Shown here piece by piece: positions 51,026 through 60,219 of a stretch of 64,000 bases of DNA. This DNA is from Methyloligella sp050110875 (GTDB lineage Bacteria > Pseudomonadota > Alphaproteobacteria > Rhizobiales > Methyloligellaceae). Positions within the stretch are counted from its first letter, which is position 1. Each line of letters begins with the position of its first letter. The position numbers and the translations under genes were made by a program. Location: positions 2,108,001 through 2,172,000 of the forward strand of contig CP188828.1 of assembly GCA_050110875.1 (NCBI GenBank). Direction: 5' to 3'. The notes below the pieces were generated by a model. The model searched no databases. It was not told where the DNA came from and saw only the letters and a program-made list of their open reading frames with translations.

Positions 51026-52342
51026 CTAGCCGAGCGCGATCAACTCGGCCTCGTCGGTGAGGATATACATCCGGCCCGAGACGACAATGGGCGCGATCAG
51101 CACGGAGTCTCCGATATCGATCTCTGTCACGATCTGCCCGTTCCTTGCATCCGCGCCGACCAGCCGGCCTTCGCTGGAGACCAGCCACAACCGACCCCCT
51201 GCCAGCACCGGACCGCTCCAACGCGAGCTCTTCGGCAGCTCGGCGACCCAGCGGATCGCACCGTTGCTGCGCGACAGCGCCAGCAGCTTGCCGTGCACAT
51301 CGACCACGAAGACCGCATCCCCCGCCGGCCAGGGCATCTGGGTGCTGGCGATATCCTTGCTCCATTGCCGCGAGCCGGAGGAGAGCGAGGTGGCGATCAT
51401 GCGCCCGCCATGGCTGACGCCGAACACGATGCCGCGATCGATCACCGGCCGCGCCGGATCGGCCAACACACCGGAAGCCGTATTGTCGCTGCTCCGGGTA
51501 AGCGATTCCATCCATTTCGGCTTGCCGCTGGAAATATTGTAAGCGCCCAGATCGCCGGCCGGGAACGGCGCAACGACAAGACCGTTGCTGACCGCCGGGC
51601 TCACATTGCTAAGCAGCGAGGCCGGCTCCGGAATGCCGCGCTTGGTCCAGATCTCGGCACCCGAGTTGGCGTCGAGGCAATGCACCACGCTGTCGGTGGA
51701 GACGAAGAAGATCTTGCCGTTCGTCACCGTCGGGGAGGAACGGATCGGCTTGCCGGTGCGCGTCGTCCAGACCACGGCCCCGCTGCCGGCATCGAAGGCG
51801 ACCACGGTGCCGAATCCGGTGGTGGCGTAGATGCGGCCGCTATCCATGGCGAGACCGCCGCCGAACCCTTCCGAGCTGCTCTCATTCGGAGGCGTCGTCG
51901 TTGCCGCCCAGATCTTGGCACCGCTGGAGGCCGAGAAGGCCGAGACATTGCCTTCGGCGTCCAGGGTGAAGATGCGGTCGCCGTAGACGATCGGCACTGC
52001 GCTGAGCCGGCCCCGTTTGGAGGAGCCGGAGCCGATGCTGACCTGCCAGCGCCTTGAGAGCGTGTCGCCCAGGGCCAGATGGCCGAGAGAGTTGGTCGCC
52101 GATCCGCCGGGCTGAGGCCAAGCGCTGTTGGCGCGGGCCGCGGGCAGCGACACCGATCGGGACGTCTCCGGCGTGTATGTTTGATCGGGGATGACCGGGA
52201 TGCGCTCGCCCGGCAGCTTCGTCTCTTCCTTTTCGAAGGGATTCAACGAGCTGGCGCCGCAGGCGGCCAAGCCGATCACGAAGCTGGAGGCGAGAGCGAG
52301 CTTGAGGGCGGATATGCCGCTTCGGATCAACCTGCTTCTCAT
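51026..52342 (-). CDS. bamB: Outer-membrane assembly lipoprotein BamB (PQQ-like beta-propeller)
   Basis: Periplasm-facing lipoprotein of the BAM complex that inserts outer-membrane proteins, 438 aa. The signal peptide ends in the lipobox LAAC with Cys28. The mature part is an eight-bladed propeller with repeated blades ending in Gly-rich turns (SGAKIWAATTTP, GSGAVVWTTRTGKPI, NSGAEIWTKRGIPEP, SGKPKWMESLTRS, SGSRQWSKDIAS). The start was chosen at the ATG beginning the lipoprotein signal. A 96-residue Arg-rich upstream extension in the same frame overlaps the preceding gene and is not real. It sits in the YfgM-like/BamB/Der order. Confidence 0.93.
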   Translation of the reverse strand: MRSRLIRSGISALKLALASSFVIGLAACGASSLNPFEKEETKLPGERIPVIPDQTYTPETSRSVSLPAARANSAWPQPGGSATNSLGHLALGDTLSRRWQVSIGSGSSKRGRLSAVPIVYGDRIFTLDAEGNVSAFSASSGAKIWAATTTPPNESSSEGFGGGLAMDSGRIYATTGFGTVVAFDAGSGAVVWTTRTGKPIRSSPTVTNGKIFFVSTDSVVHCLDANSGAEIWTKRGIPEPASLLSNVSPAVSNGLVVAPFPAGDLGAYNISSGKPKWMESLTRSSDNTASGVLADPARPVIDRGIVFGVSHGGRMIATSLSSGSRQWSKDIASTQMPWPAGDAVFVVDVHGKLLALSRSNGAIRWVAELPKSSRWSGPVLAGGRLWLVSSEGRLVGADARNGQIVTEIDIGDSVLIAPIVVSGRMYILTDEAELIALG

Positions 52343-52385
52343 ACCCTCGACAGCCACCGTTGCCACACCCCTCGCGATCGTGCCC

Positions 52386-53366
52386 CTAGTTCGTCCCAGC
52401 CGGAGACGGCGTTTCCTCATCCTCGGAAGGCGCCGCGTCCGAAGCGCTTGAATCCTCGTCCGGGGCGCTATTTTCCGCAGAAGGCGCATCGTCCGCAACG
52501 GGTTCCTCTTCCGTCGCCGGCGGAGCCGTCTCGGTAGAGGGCGCGGACTGCTCGGCAGGAGCGGCGTCTTCTCCAGGACCAGAAGACGATTCCTCCGCGG
52601 CTGCCCCTTCGTCGGCAGCCGGTGTCTCATTCGTAGAGCCCGCCGCGCCGGAAGGTGTTTCTGTCTTTTGCGGAGCGGGTGCTTCAGCGGGCGCCGGCTG
52701 TTCGCCCGACGACTTCGTGCCGGAAATCACCGCCAGCATGACGGTCGTTCGCTCCCGCAGATTGGCCGGCGTGCCGCTATCCGCGAGCAGCGTGTTGAAG
52801 TGATTCTGAGCGGTCTCCAGGTCTCCCAGCCGATAGGCCGAGAGCCCGAGAAGATCGTGCGCGGAATAGCGCCAGGGGCTGTTCTCATCGATCAGATGTT
52901 TCAGCCGACGCTCCATCTCCGCGTAATCCGCCTCCGGCAGGCGAAGCGTCGCCGCCTGGATTGTCGCGTTGCCGCGCAAGATAGGATCGACGCTGCCGTC
53001 CTCGGCAATCGCGTCGTACTTGGCCACCGCTTCCTTGGTCTTGCCGGCATCCGCATCCGCTGCCGCCAGCTGGAACCGCGCCAGGGTCTCGTAGCCTTGC
53101 GGCGCATTCTTCGCGATATCCTGGAAGGCCTTCTCCGCCTCTTCGCTGTTTTCCGCTTGGGCGAGTTGCATGGCCGAGACGAACTCCGTCCCCGCCTCCT
53201 GGGCCTGCTTCTCCTGCCAATAAACCCAGCCGCGATAGCCGGCCACGACCAGCACGATCAGCGCAGCGACACCGATGATGTAATAGCCGTAGCGCTCCCA
53301 AAGGAGCCGATACCGCTCGTGGCGGACGGCTTGGTCCACCTCGCGAAAAAGATCACCGTCACTCAT
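52386..53366 (-). CDS. YfgM-like TPR membrane protein with acidic tail
   Basis: A 326-aa protein with one N-terminal membrane helix (YYIIGVAALIVLVVAGYRGWVYW, about 27-49) after a short cytoplasmic segment, so the bulk is periplasmic. The TPR-like domain runs to about 210 (AEKAFQDIAKNAPQGYETLARFQLAAADA, LSAYRLGDLETAQNHFNTLLAD). The last 110 residues are low-complexity and rich in Ala, Pro, Ser, Glu and Thr, an addition not found in E. coli YfgM. It is upstream of bamB and der, as in E. coli, where YfgM works with SecYEG and PpiD. The homology is by domain and gene order. Confidence 0.85.
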   Translation of the reverse strand: MSDGDLFREVDQAVRHERYRLLWERYGYYIIGVAALIVLVVAGYRGWVYWQEKQAQEAGTEFVSAMQLAQAENSEEAEKAFQDIAKNAPQGYETLARFQLAAADADAGKTKEAVAKYDAIAEDGSVDPILRGNATIQAATLRLPEADYAEMERRLKHLIDENSPWRYSAHDLLGLSAYRLGDLETAQNHFNTLLADSGTPANLRERTTVMLAVISGTKSSGEQPAPAEAPAPQKTETPSGAAGSTNETPAADEGAAAEESSSGPGEDAAPAEQSAPSTETAPPATEEEPVADDAPSAENSAPDEDSSASDAAPSEDEETPSPAGTN

Positions 53367-53517
53367 GGCCCTACCTTAAAGGCGTTTCCGGAGCAGATTT
53401 TTCCATCGATGGGCCGCCCCACCCCACCGGGGCGTATAGTGAAGCCGCCGACCCGAAGCAAGCCGAGAAGCGCAAATTTGCGCCGAAAGCTTAAACCGGA
53501 TCGTCAGGAGAGAGGCG

Positions 53518-54378
53518 CTAACGGGAGGCTGTTTTTGGGGTTTTCTCCGGTTCCGGCTCGTCATCGAGCATCGGATAGGTGTTCTCGTCACCGGGAAAGC
53601 GGCGCGTCCGGACATCCTCCGCATAGGCGGAGACCGCTTCGCGGATCGCCTCACCGACCTGAGCGTATTCCTTGACGAATTTCGGCACCCGGGGAGACAG
53701 GCCGAGCATATCCTCCAGCACCAGAACCTGCCCGTCGCATTCGGCCGAGGCGCCGATACCGACCGTGGGAATCGGAATCTGCCGGGTGATCCGCGCCGCC
53801 AAGAGCTCGGCCAACGCCTCCACCACGACGGCAAACGCGCCCGCATCCGAGATGGCGCGGGCATCCTCCTCGAATTTCGCCCATTCGGAGCGCCGGCGCC
53901 CTTGCGCCTTGAAGCTGCCGAACATGTTCACCGATTGCGGCGTCATGCCGATATGGGCCATCACCGGAATGCCGCGATCTGTCAGATACTGGATGGTCTC
54001 GGCCATATGGGTGCCGCCTTCCAGCTTGACCGCGCCGGCACCCGTCTCCTTCAAGACCCGCGCGGCATTGCGAAACGCGACCTGCGGGCTTTCCTCGTAG
54101 GAGCCGAAAGGCATGTCGACCACGACCAGCGCCTTGTCCGAGCCGCGCACCACGGCCTGGGCATGGCGGATCATCAGGTCGAGGGGGACCGGCACCGTGG
54201 TCTCGTAGCCGTGCATCACCATGCCCAGGGAATCGCCCACCAGCAGCAGATCGACGAACGGATCGATGATCTTCGCCGTATGCGCATGATAGGCGGTGAG
54301 CGCCACGATGGGCTCTCCCCCCTTCTTCTTGGCTATATCCGGCGCGGTGAGGCGCTTAGCATGGACTTCGACCGACAC
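53518..54378 (-). CDS. panB: Ketopantoate hydroxymethyltransferase
   Basis: First committed step of pantothenate/CoA synthesis: adds hydroxymethyl from 5,10-methylene-THF to 2-oxoisovalerate. 286 aa TIM barrel. Signatures are IVALTAYHAHTAKIID, LLLVGDSLGMVMHGYETT (metal Asp), VVVDMPFGSYEES, AVKLEGG, VMAHIGMTPQSVNMFGSFKAQGR (with the metal/substrate His) and TVGIGASAECDGQVLVLEDMLGL. The C-terminal tail is short and acidic. panC is not adjacent. It lies upstream of the YfgM-like gene by 151 bases. Confidence 0.96.
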   Translation of the reverse strand: MSVEVHAKRLTAPDIAKKKGGEPIVALTAYHAHTAKIIDPFVDLLLVGDSLGMVMHGYETTVPVPLDLMIRHAQAVVRGSDKALVVVDMPFGSYEESPQVAFRNAARVLKETGAGAVKLEGGTHMAETIQYLTDRGIPVMAHIGMTPQSVNMFGSFKAQGRRRSEWAKFEEDARAISDAGAFAVVVEALAELLAARITRQIPIPTVGIGASAECDGQVLVLEDMLGLSPRVPKFVKEYAQVGEAIREAVSAYAEDVRTRRFPGDENTYPMLDDEPEPEKTPKTASR

Positions 54379-54481
54379 GTGTTGGCTCCGATACCTGCGA
54401 AAAGCTTAGGTTATGACAGATATGGGGTCGGAAATGCGAGGAGAAACCTCGGATTGGTGAAAGCGCCCAATCCGCTCAGAC

Positions 54482-55336
54482 CTAGCGCAGCAACAACACC
54501 GGCACGTGCGCCGTGCGGATCATGGCTGTCGTCGTGCTCCCGACGATCAAGGCCCTGAGCGGCGAATGGCCGTAAGCCCCCATGACGAGGAGGGCATCGC
54601 CGACCTCGCTCACATAATCGCCGATCACTGCCTCAGCGGGACCGTCGGCGAGATGGGTGACGGCTCCGGGCTGCCGGTCTGCAAGCCGCTCGGACGCTTC
54701 CTCCAGCAAGTGACGGTGCTTGTCGTTGTCGGGACCGGCGACAACCACATGCACAGCCAGGCCGTCGAAAAGCGGTGAGACTGCAACATAGTGCAAGGCT
54801 TTCCGCGCCGCGGGGCTGCCATCGAAGGCGATCACGGCCGACCGGGGCGCGGTCACGTGGCGGGATGCGATCAGCACCGGCTTGATGCTGCTGCGCACCA
54901 CCCGTTCGAGATTGGAGCCGATATGCTCCGAGGCGAACTCGCTGGAGGCGCCACGCTTGCCGATCACCACCAGATCGGCATCGGCTTCCCGCTCGATGAT
55001 CGTCTCGATGATGCCGCCATGACGATGGAGCTGTCTGACTTCGGTGAGCCCGGCCGCCTGCAACCTCTCCTCTGCGGCTGCGAGCAGGACACGCCCTTGC
55101 TCGATAGCCGCCTTGCCGGCGGCCTCGTCGATACGGGTCAGCTCTTCCAGCAGCTCGCTCTTCACGCCGAGACCGATCGCCCCGCTGAGATCCTGGCGCG
55201 CGGCGGCCGAATCCTTCCGCTGAATGACGTGCAGAATTTCGATCTCCGCATCGAGGCGTTTCGCGGCCCATGCCGTCAGCGCGCAGACGCTGTTCGCATG
55301 GGAGGATGCATCGATGCAGGCCAGAATTCGCGTCAT
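54482..55336 (-). CDS. Tandem universal stress protein
   Basis: A 284-aa protein with two UspA domains. The first starts TRILACIDASSHANSVCALTAW and ends with the nucleotide-binding GKRGASSEFASEHIGSNLERVVRSS. The second starts RSAVIAFDGSPAARKALHYVA and ends with GAYGHSPLRALIVGSTTTAM, which matches G-x2-G-x9-G-S of ATP-binding members. The role is probably in stress or energy sensing; no partner is shown. It begins 25 bases after the SulP gene region on the same strand and is likely co-transcribed. The ATG was chosen because GGGGAAGGG lies in front of it. Confidence 0.9.
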   Translation of the reverse strand: MTRILACIDASSHANSVCALTAWAAKRLDAEIEILHVIQRKDSAAARQDLSGAIGLGVKSELLEELTRIDEAAGKAAIEQGRVLLAAAEERLQAAGLTEVRQLHRHGGIIETIIEREADADLVVIGKRGASSEFASEHIGSNLERVVRSSIKPVLIASRHVTAPRSAVIAFDGSPAARKALHYVAVSPLFDGLAVHVVVAGPDNDKHRHLLEEASERLADRQPGAVTHLADGPAEAVIGDYVSEVGDALLVMGAYGHSPLRALIVGSTTTAMIRTAHVPVLLLR

Positions 55337-55361
55337 GCCCTTCCCCTTCACGATCTGCCGG

Positions 55362-56845
55362 TCAATGTCCGACCGGCTGGTCGGCAGCGCCGGGCTTGTC
55401 ATGGGTGGCGTAGCGGCCGACCAAAGTCGCGCTGGCCTCGTTCAGCCCGACCACTTCGACGCTCGCCCCCTCACGCCGGAACTTCAGCACGGCCTCGTCC
55501 AACGTGCCGACCGCAGAGATATCCCAGAAATGGGCCTGGGACACGTCGATCACGACCTTGTCGAGCACCTCCTTGAAGTCGAAGGCGTCCACGAAACGCT
55601 CGGTCGATGCGAAAAACACCTGGCCGACGATCCTATAGGTGCGGCAGGTCCCGTCGCCGGAAAGCTCCGAGGTGACCGTGAACATGCGCGCACCTTGCCC
55701 GCGAAGAACAGCCCGGAGAGCAGCACGCCGACGAGCACGCCTTGCGCCAGATCGTGGGTCCAAACGACCATGACGACCGTTGCCACCATCACCACCGAGG
55801 ACTGCCAGGGATGGATACGGAGATCCTTGATCGACCGCCAGCTGAACGTCCCGATGGAGACCATGATCATGACGGCCACCAGGGACGGCATGGGGATCTG
55901 GCTGACCAACGGCCCGAGCACCACGATCAAGAACAGCAGGAAGGCACCCGCGACCAGCGTCGAAAGCCGGCCTCGTCCGCCGGATTTAATGTTGATCACC
56001 GACTGGCCGATCATGGCGCAGCCGCCCATGCCGCCGAAGAACCCGGTGACGAAATTGGCGATCCCCTGCCCCTTGCACTCGCGCCGCTTATCGCTCGGCG
56101 TATCGGTCAAGTCGTCCACGATCTGCGCCGTCATCATGGATTCCAACAAGCCCACCGCCGCCATGGTGAGGGAGAACGGGAAGATGATGCGCAAGGTCTC
56201 GAAGGTCAGCGGCACATCGGGAAGCGCGAAATACGGCAGCGTGGATGGGAGCTGACCCATCTCCCCCACCGTGTTCACATCGAGCCCGCCATAGATCGCA
56301 ACGACGGTCAGCACGACGATCGCCACCAGCGGCGACGGCACGATCTTGGTCAGATGCGGGAACAGGTAGATGATCGCGAGACCGGCCGCCACCATGGCAT
56401 AGGTCACCCAGGTGACGCCGGTGAGCTGGGGCAGCTGGGCGATGAAGATCAGGATCGCCAGCGCGTTGACGAACGCGGTCACCACCGAACGCGAAACGTA
56501 TTGCATCAATAGATCGAGACGCAGGAAACCGGCGATCACCTGCAGGATGCCCATCAGGATCGTCGCGGCGAAGAGATACTCGACGCCGTGAGTCTGGATC
56601 AGCGGCGCTACCAGCACGGCCACGGCCGCCGTCGCCGCCGAGATCATGCCGGGACGCCCGCCGACAAACGCGGCGATCACGGCGATGGAGAACGACGCGT
56701 AGAGCCCGACCTTCGGATCGACGCCGGCAATCACCGAAAACCCGATCGCTTCCGGAATAAGCGCCAGGGCCACGACGATACCGGCAAGTATGTCGCCGCG
56801 CGGATTGGAGAACCATTCGCGGCGCAGCGCGGTAAGGGAAAGCAT
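55362..56845 (-). pseudogene. SulP-family anion transporter, frameshifted before the STAS domain
   Basis: The transporter core is intact: ILAGIVVALALIPEAIGFSVIAGVDPKVGLYASF, QVIAGFLRLDLLMQYV, GFFGGMGGCAMIGQSVINIKSGG and the last helix VVMVATVVMVVWTHDLAQGVLVGVLLSGLFFAGKV. Right after FFAGKV the frame shifts, and the original frame adds 45 unlikely residues. The adjacent frame continues at MFTVTSELSGDG into a complete STAS domain (VVIDVSQAHFWDISAVGTLDEAV) to 55362. One missing base near 55688-55693 would restore KVARMFTVTS and a protein of about 494 aa. It may be an assembly error or a real lesion. A separate STAS protein restarting at the ATG (55685) is also possible. Substrate is sulfate or bicarbonate by family. 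Confidence 0.75.
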
Positions 56846-57030
56846 CTGCAGTCAAACCTGGGAACGAGCAACCGGCAACGCGGAACGGATTCCGCCCTCC
56901 ACCTTGGCGGCGGAGATCAGCGTGACTGCTCTTAGGTGATCCGAGGGATAGGCGCCCGGCCAAGCCACCCGGCGGACCGGGTCCATGCGAAGCCGTTACT
57001 TAACGAAGATGGGGAGCCGGCAGCATGTGC

Positions 57031-57061
57031 CACGGCGTCGCGTCGCGCGACACGCGCCGTG
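57031..57061 (-). terminator. GC-rich stem-loop after the molybdoenzyme gene
   Basis: CACGGCG pairs with CGCCGTG, with further pairing inside (TCGCG / CGCGA), 23 bases after the stop on the minus strand. No T-tract follows. Confidence 0.45.
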
Positions 57062-57083
57062 ACAGCCCTCTGCGATAACGTCG

Positions 57084-59435
57084 TTATTCGGCCGGAACGA
57101 GCTCGGGTCCCGCCCCTTCCGAAATCGCGGCGGGGCGCGCCCCTGCCGCCATGGCGACGACCTTCACGGGCACGGATTTAGAGGCCGGCGTGTTGCTGCG
57201 CTCGTCGCGATGAGACAGGGCCAGCAGCGGGTTGGTCTCCGGATAATACGCCCCGCAGCAGCCTTGCGGCATGTCGTATTTCACGACCTTGAAACCGCTC
57301 ACCTTGCGCTCGATGCCGTCACCGGCCACCGCCTCGAAGAGGATCACATCGCCTTCGGACAGACCGCGCTCTTCCATGTCCCGCTCGTTCATGAAGACCA
57401 CCATCCGGTCCTCCTTGATGCCGCGATAGCGATCGTTGTTGGAGTAGACCGTGGTGTTGAACTGGTCGTGGCTGCGCAGGGTCATGAGCTGCAGATGACC
57501 GGAATCCGGCACCGCGTCGTCTGAATCCCTCAGCGCCGGATTGAACAGGAAGTTCGCGCGTCCCGTGGGCGTGTTCCAGACGCGCTCGGCTGCGCCGTTC
57601 GGCAGGCGGAAACCGCCGGGCACCATCAGCCGCGCGTTATAGTCCTTGAACTGATCGGGCAGCACCGCTTCGATCTTATCGCGGATGCGATCGTAATCGG
57701 CGACCAGCCCGTCCCAATCGATATCCGCCCGGTCGGCGACAGTCTCTTTCGCCAGCCCGGCGACGATCCAGGGCTCGGAGCGCAGATGCTCGCTCGCCGG
57801 CTTCAGCATGCCGGTGGAGCCGTGCACCATGGAGAAGCTGTCCTCCACGGTGATGGTCTGCTTGCCCGCTTCCTGCTCGTCGAGCTCGGTGCGGCCCAGC
57901 GCCGGCAGGATATAGGCACGCTTGCCGGTCAGGAGATGGCTGCGGTTCAGCTTCGTGCCGACATGCATGGTCAGGCCGATATCCTTCACCTTCGCCGTGA
58001 CCCGCTCCAGATCCGGAATCGCCCGGAAGAAATTGCCGCCCATGCCGAGGAAGGCATCCACCTCGCCGCGCAGGATCGCTTCGCAACACTCGGCCGTGTC
58101 GTGGCCCCATTCGCGCGGGTTCGCAAAGCCGAACACCTCATCCATCTTTTGCAGGAACGGCTCCTTCGGCTTCTGGTAGATGCCGACGGTGCGATCGCCC
58201 TGCACGTTGGAATGGCCGCGGATCGGGCAGGCCCCGGCGCCTTGCCGGCCCATATTGCCGCGCAAGAGCAACAGGTTGACGATCTGCTGCATGGCATCGC
58301 CGCCACGGCGATGCTGGGTGATGCCCATGCCCCAGCAGCAGATCACGTTCTTGGCCTTCATGTAGATCTCGGCCGCCTGCTCGATCTGCTCGCGGGTGAG
58401 CGCCGTATAAAGCTCGATATCCGCCCAGGAAAGATCGCGCACATGCTCGGCGAAGGCTTCGAAGCCGTGGGTGTGCTCTTCGATGAAGCCGACATCGAGA
58501 ATGCGCTCCCGGCCCGCCGCCTTGGCCGCATCGTCGGCCTCGACCACCACCTTGCAGATGCCCTGCATGGCGAGAATGTCGCCGCCGGTGCGGACCTGGA
58601 AATAGTTGGAGCTGATCCTCTGGGCCTTGCCGGTCAGCATCTCGCGCGGGCTCTGGGGATCGGTGAAGCGGACCAGCCCCCGCTCTTTGAGGGGATTGAA
58701 GCTGACGATCGGCACGCCCTTCATTGCCATCTCGTGCAGATAGGACAGCATGCGCGGGCTGTTGGTGCCGGGGTTCTGGCCGATGATGAAGAGCGCGTCG
58801 CAATGCTCCCAGTCTTCGAGCGTCACGGTCCCCTTACCGATGCCGATACTCTCCGGCAGTGCCACGGTGGTGGTCTCGTGGCACATATTGGAGCAGTCCG
58901 GGAAATTGTTGGTGCCGATCAGCCGGCCGTAGAGCTGCCAGAGGAAGGCGGCCTCGTTGGAGGTGCGGCCCGACGTGTAGAGCTCGACCCGTTTCGGATC
59001 CTGCTCGCGGACGTAAGCGCCGATCTCCGAAAGCGCCGTGTCCCAATCGACGGCCTCATACTTATCCGTCGCCGGATTGTAGCGCATGGGATGGGTGAGC
59101 CGGCCCTGATCCTCCAGCTCGAAATCGGTCCAGGTCAGCAGCTCGGAGACCGTGTGCGCAGCGAAGAATTCCGGCGCCGTGCGCTTCTTGGTGGCCTCCC
59201 AGGCCACCGCCTTGGCGCCGTTCTCGCAATATTCGGCAAGTTTCGGCCTCTTCGGGTCCGGCCAGGCGCAGCTCGGACAGTCGAAGCCACCCGGCTTGTT
59301 CATGGAGAGCAGCAGCTTGTTTCCTTTGACCAGGATCTTCTGCCGGCTCAGCTGCTTCTCGGCCGCGTTTACCGCGCCCCAGCCGCCGGCGGCATGATCG
59401 TCGTGGTCGGATTTCCGATCTTTGTCAGAAGCCAT
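57084..59435 (-). CDS. FdhF/YdeP-family molybdopterin oxidoreductase
   Basis: A 783-aa molybdopterin enzyme of the YdeP branch, related to formate dehydrogenase but of unknown reaction. Near the N-terminus GGFDCPSCAWPDP has only a Cys-x2-Cys, so the four-Cys iron-sulfur site of formate dehydrogenase is incomplete. Cofactor-binding segments are SGRTSNEAAFLWQLYGRLIGTNNFPDCSNMCHE, CDALFIIGQNPGTNSPRMLSYLHE, GAGACPIRGHSNVQGDRTVGIYQKP and LMTLRSHDQFNTTVYSNNDRYRGI. YdeP in E. coli affects acid resistance. No fdhD or electron-transfer subunit is adjacent. It is transcribed alone, with a 268-base region upstream. Confidence 0.92.
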   Translation of the reverse strand: MASDKDRKSDHDDHAAGGWGAVNAAEKQLSRQKILVKGNKLLLSMNKPGGFDCPSCAWPDPKRPKLAEYCENGAKAVAWEATKKRTAPEFFAAHTVSELLTWTDFELEDQGRLTHPMRYNPATDKYEAVDWDTALSEIGAYVREQDPKRVELYTSGRTSNEAAFLWQLYGRLIGTNNFPDCSNMCHETTTVALPESIGIGKGTVTLEDWEHCDALFIIGQNPGTNSPRMLSYLHEMAMKGVPIVSFNPLKERGLVRFTDPQSPREMLTGKAQRISSNYFQVRTGGDILAMQGICKVVVEADDAAKAAGRERILDVGFIEEHTHGFEAFAEHVRDLSWADIELYTALTREQIEQAAEIYMKAKNVICCWGMGITQHRRGGDAMQQIVNLLLLRGNMGRQGAGACPIRGHSNVQGDRTVGIYQKPKEPFLQKMDEVFGFANPREWGHDTAECCEAILRGEVDAFLGMGGNFFRAIPDLERVTAKVKDIGLTMHVGTKLNRSHLLTGKRAYILPALGRTELDEQEAGKQTITVEDSFSMVHGSTGMLKPASEHLRSEPWIVAGLAKETVADRADIDWDGLVADYDRIRDKIEAVLPDQFKDYNARLMVPGGFRLPNGAAERVWNTPTGRANFLFNPALRDSDDAVPDSGHLQLMTLRSHDQFNTTVYSNNDRYRGIKEDRMVVFMNERDMEERGLSEGDVILFEAVAGDGIERKVSGFKVVKYDMPQGCCGAYYPETNPLLALSHRDERSNTPASKSVPVKVVAMAAGARPAAISEGAGPELVPAE

Positions 59436-59703
59436 CTTCTTATTCCCTGTTGGTCTTCTCCGGACGAGGCCGGAGAGCCCGCATCCGTTTGGGTCGCCAC
59501 ATGGATGATGCGGCTCCGCTGAAACCTGAATCGCTTTTCCGGAACACCCGCGCTTGGCAGGACATTACGAGTCACGTAGTGCCGATCGCCTAGCGCACCA
59601 AGTGCCGCGCGTCAAAAAATCTCATTGATTTCAATATCTTATCGGGCGATAGAAAAGCCCGATGCTGCGCGATAAGGGCTCGAAAAGATAAGAGAAACAG
59701 CCC

Positions 59704-60147
59704 TTAGAGGTCGCTCCAGCGGGCGAAGGTCGCCGCCTGGCCGCGGACCGTGCCTTGCGGATCGATCAGCTGCCAGATCGTGCCGTCCTCGATGAAGAAC
59801 CGCCGGCCCGATTTGGCGATGCGGATGCCCCGATAGCCATCCACGAATCCGTCGCGCGCCACCGCATCCAGAAGACGTTGACGGTCCTCCCGCTCCGGCG
59901 CCTCCGCCGAAAGCCGCGACGGCATCCCGACGATCTCGTCCCAGCCCATCTCGAAACAGGCCTGCGCGCAGCGATTGGCATAGACGAAACGCGGATCTGC
60001 CTCGGTATTGTGGGCCAGCACCGCGAAAGGCGCTTGCGCGTAGAGCCAGTCCGCCCCCCGACCTGGCGCGATCAGATCCCGGCCGGTCAGGCGCTTGAAG
60101 CTCCCTTCGAGCAAATCGAACAGCTCTTCACCTTTTCCATTTGTCAT
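59704..60147 (-). CDS. MEKHLA (PAS-like) domain protein
   Basis: A 147-aa single-domain protein. LYAQAPFAVLAHNTEADPRFVYANRCAQACFEMGWDEIVGMPSRLSAEAPEREDRQRLLDAV and DGYRGIRIAKSGRRFFIEDGTIWQLIDPQG follow the MEKHLA domain, a PAS-like sensor fold. There is no output domain and no membrane segment. It might bind a small ligand or a partner protein; the function is unknown. It is divergent from the GDPD gene. A hairpin (ATCGGGC / GCCCGAT, 59641-59663) lies about 40 bases after its stop on the minus strand. Confidence 0.85.
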   Translation of the reverse strand: MTNGKGEELFDLLEGSFKRLTGRDLIAPGRGADWLYAQAPFAVLAHNTEADPRFVYANRCAQACFEMGWDEIVGMPSRLSAEAPEREDRQRLLDAVARDGFVDGYRGIRIAKSGRRFFIEDGTIWQLIDPQGTVRGQAATFARWSDL

Positions 60148-60219
60148 CGACCGCCTCGCAGAAGCGTGCTAGCCACCGGCGCGAAACGCCCATGCCGGCG
60201 ACCGTAGGAGGGATGTTTG

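Noticed and set aside
57786..59522. 578-codon plus-strand open frame opposite the molybdoenzyme
   Set aside because: Antisense shadow. The minus-strand gene matches FdhF/YdeP along its whole length.
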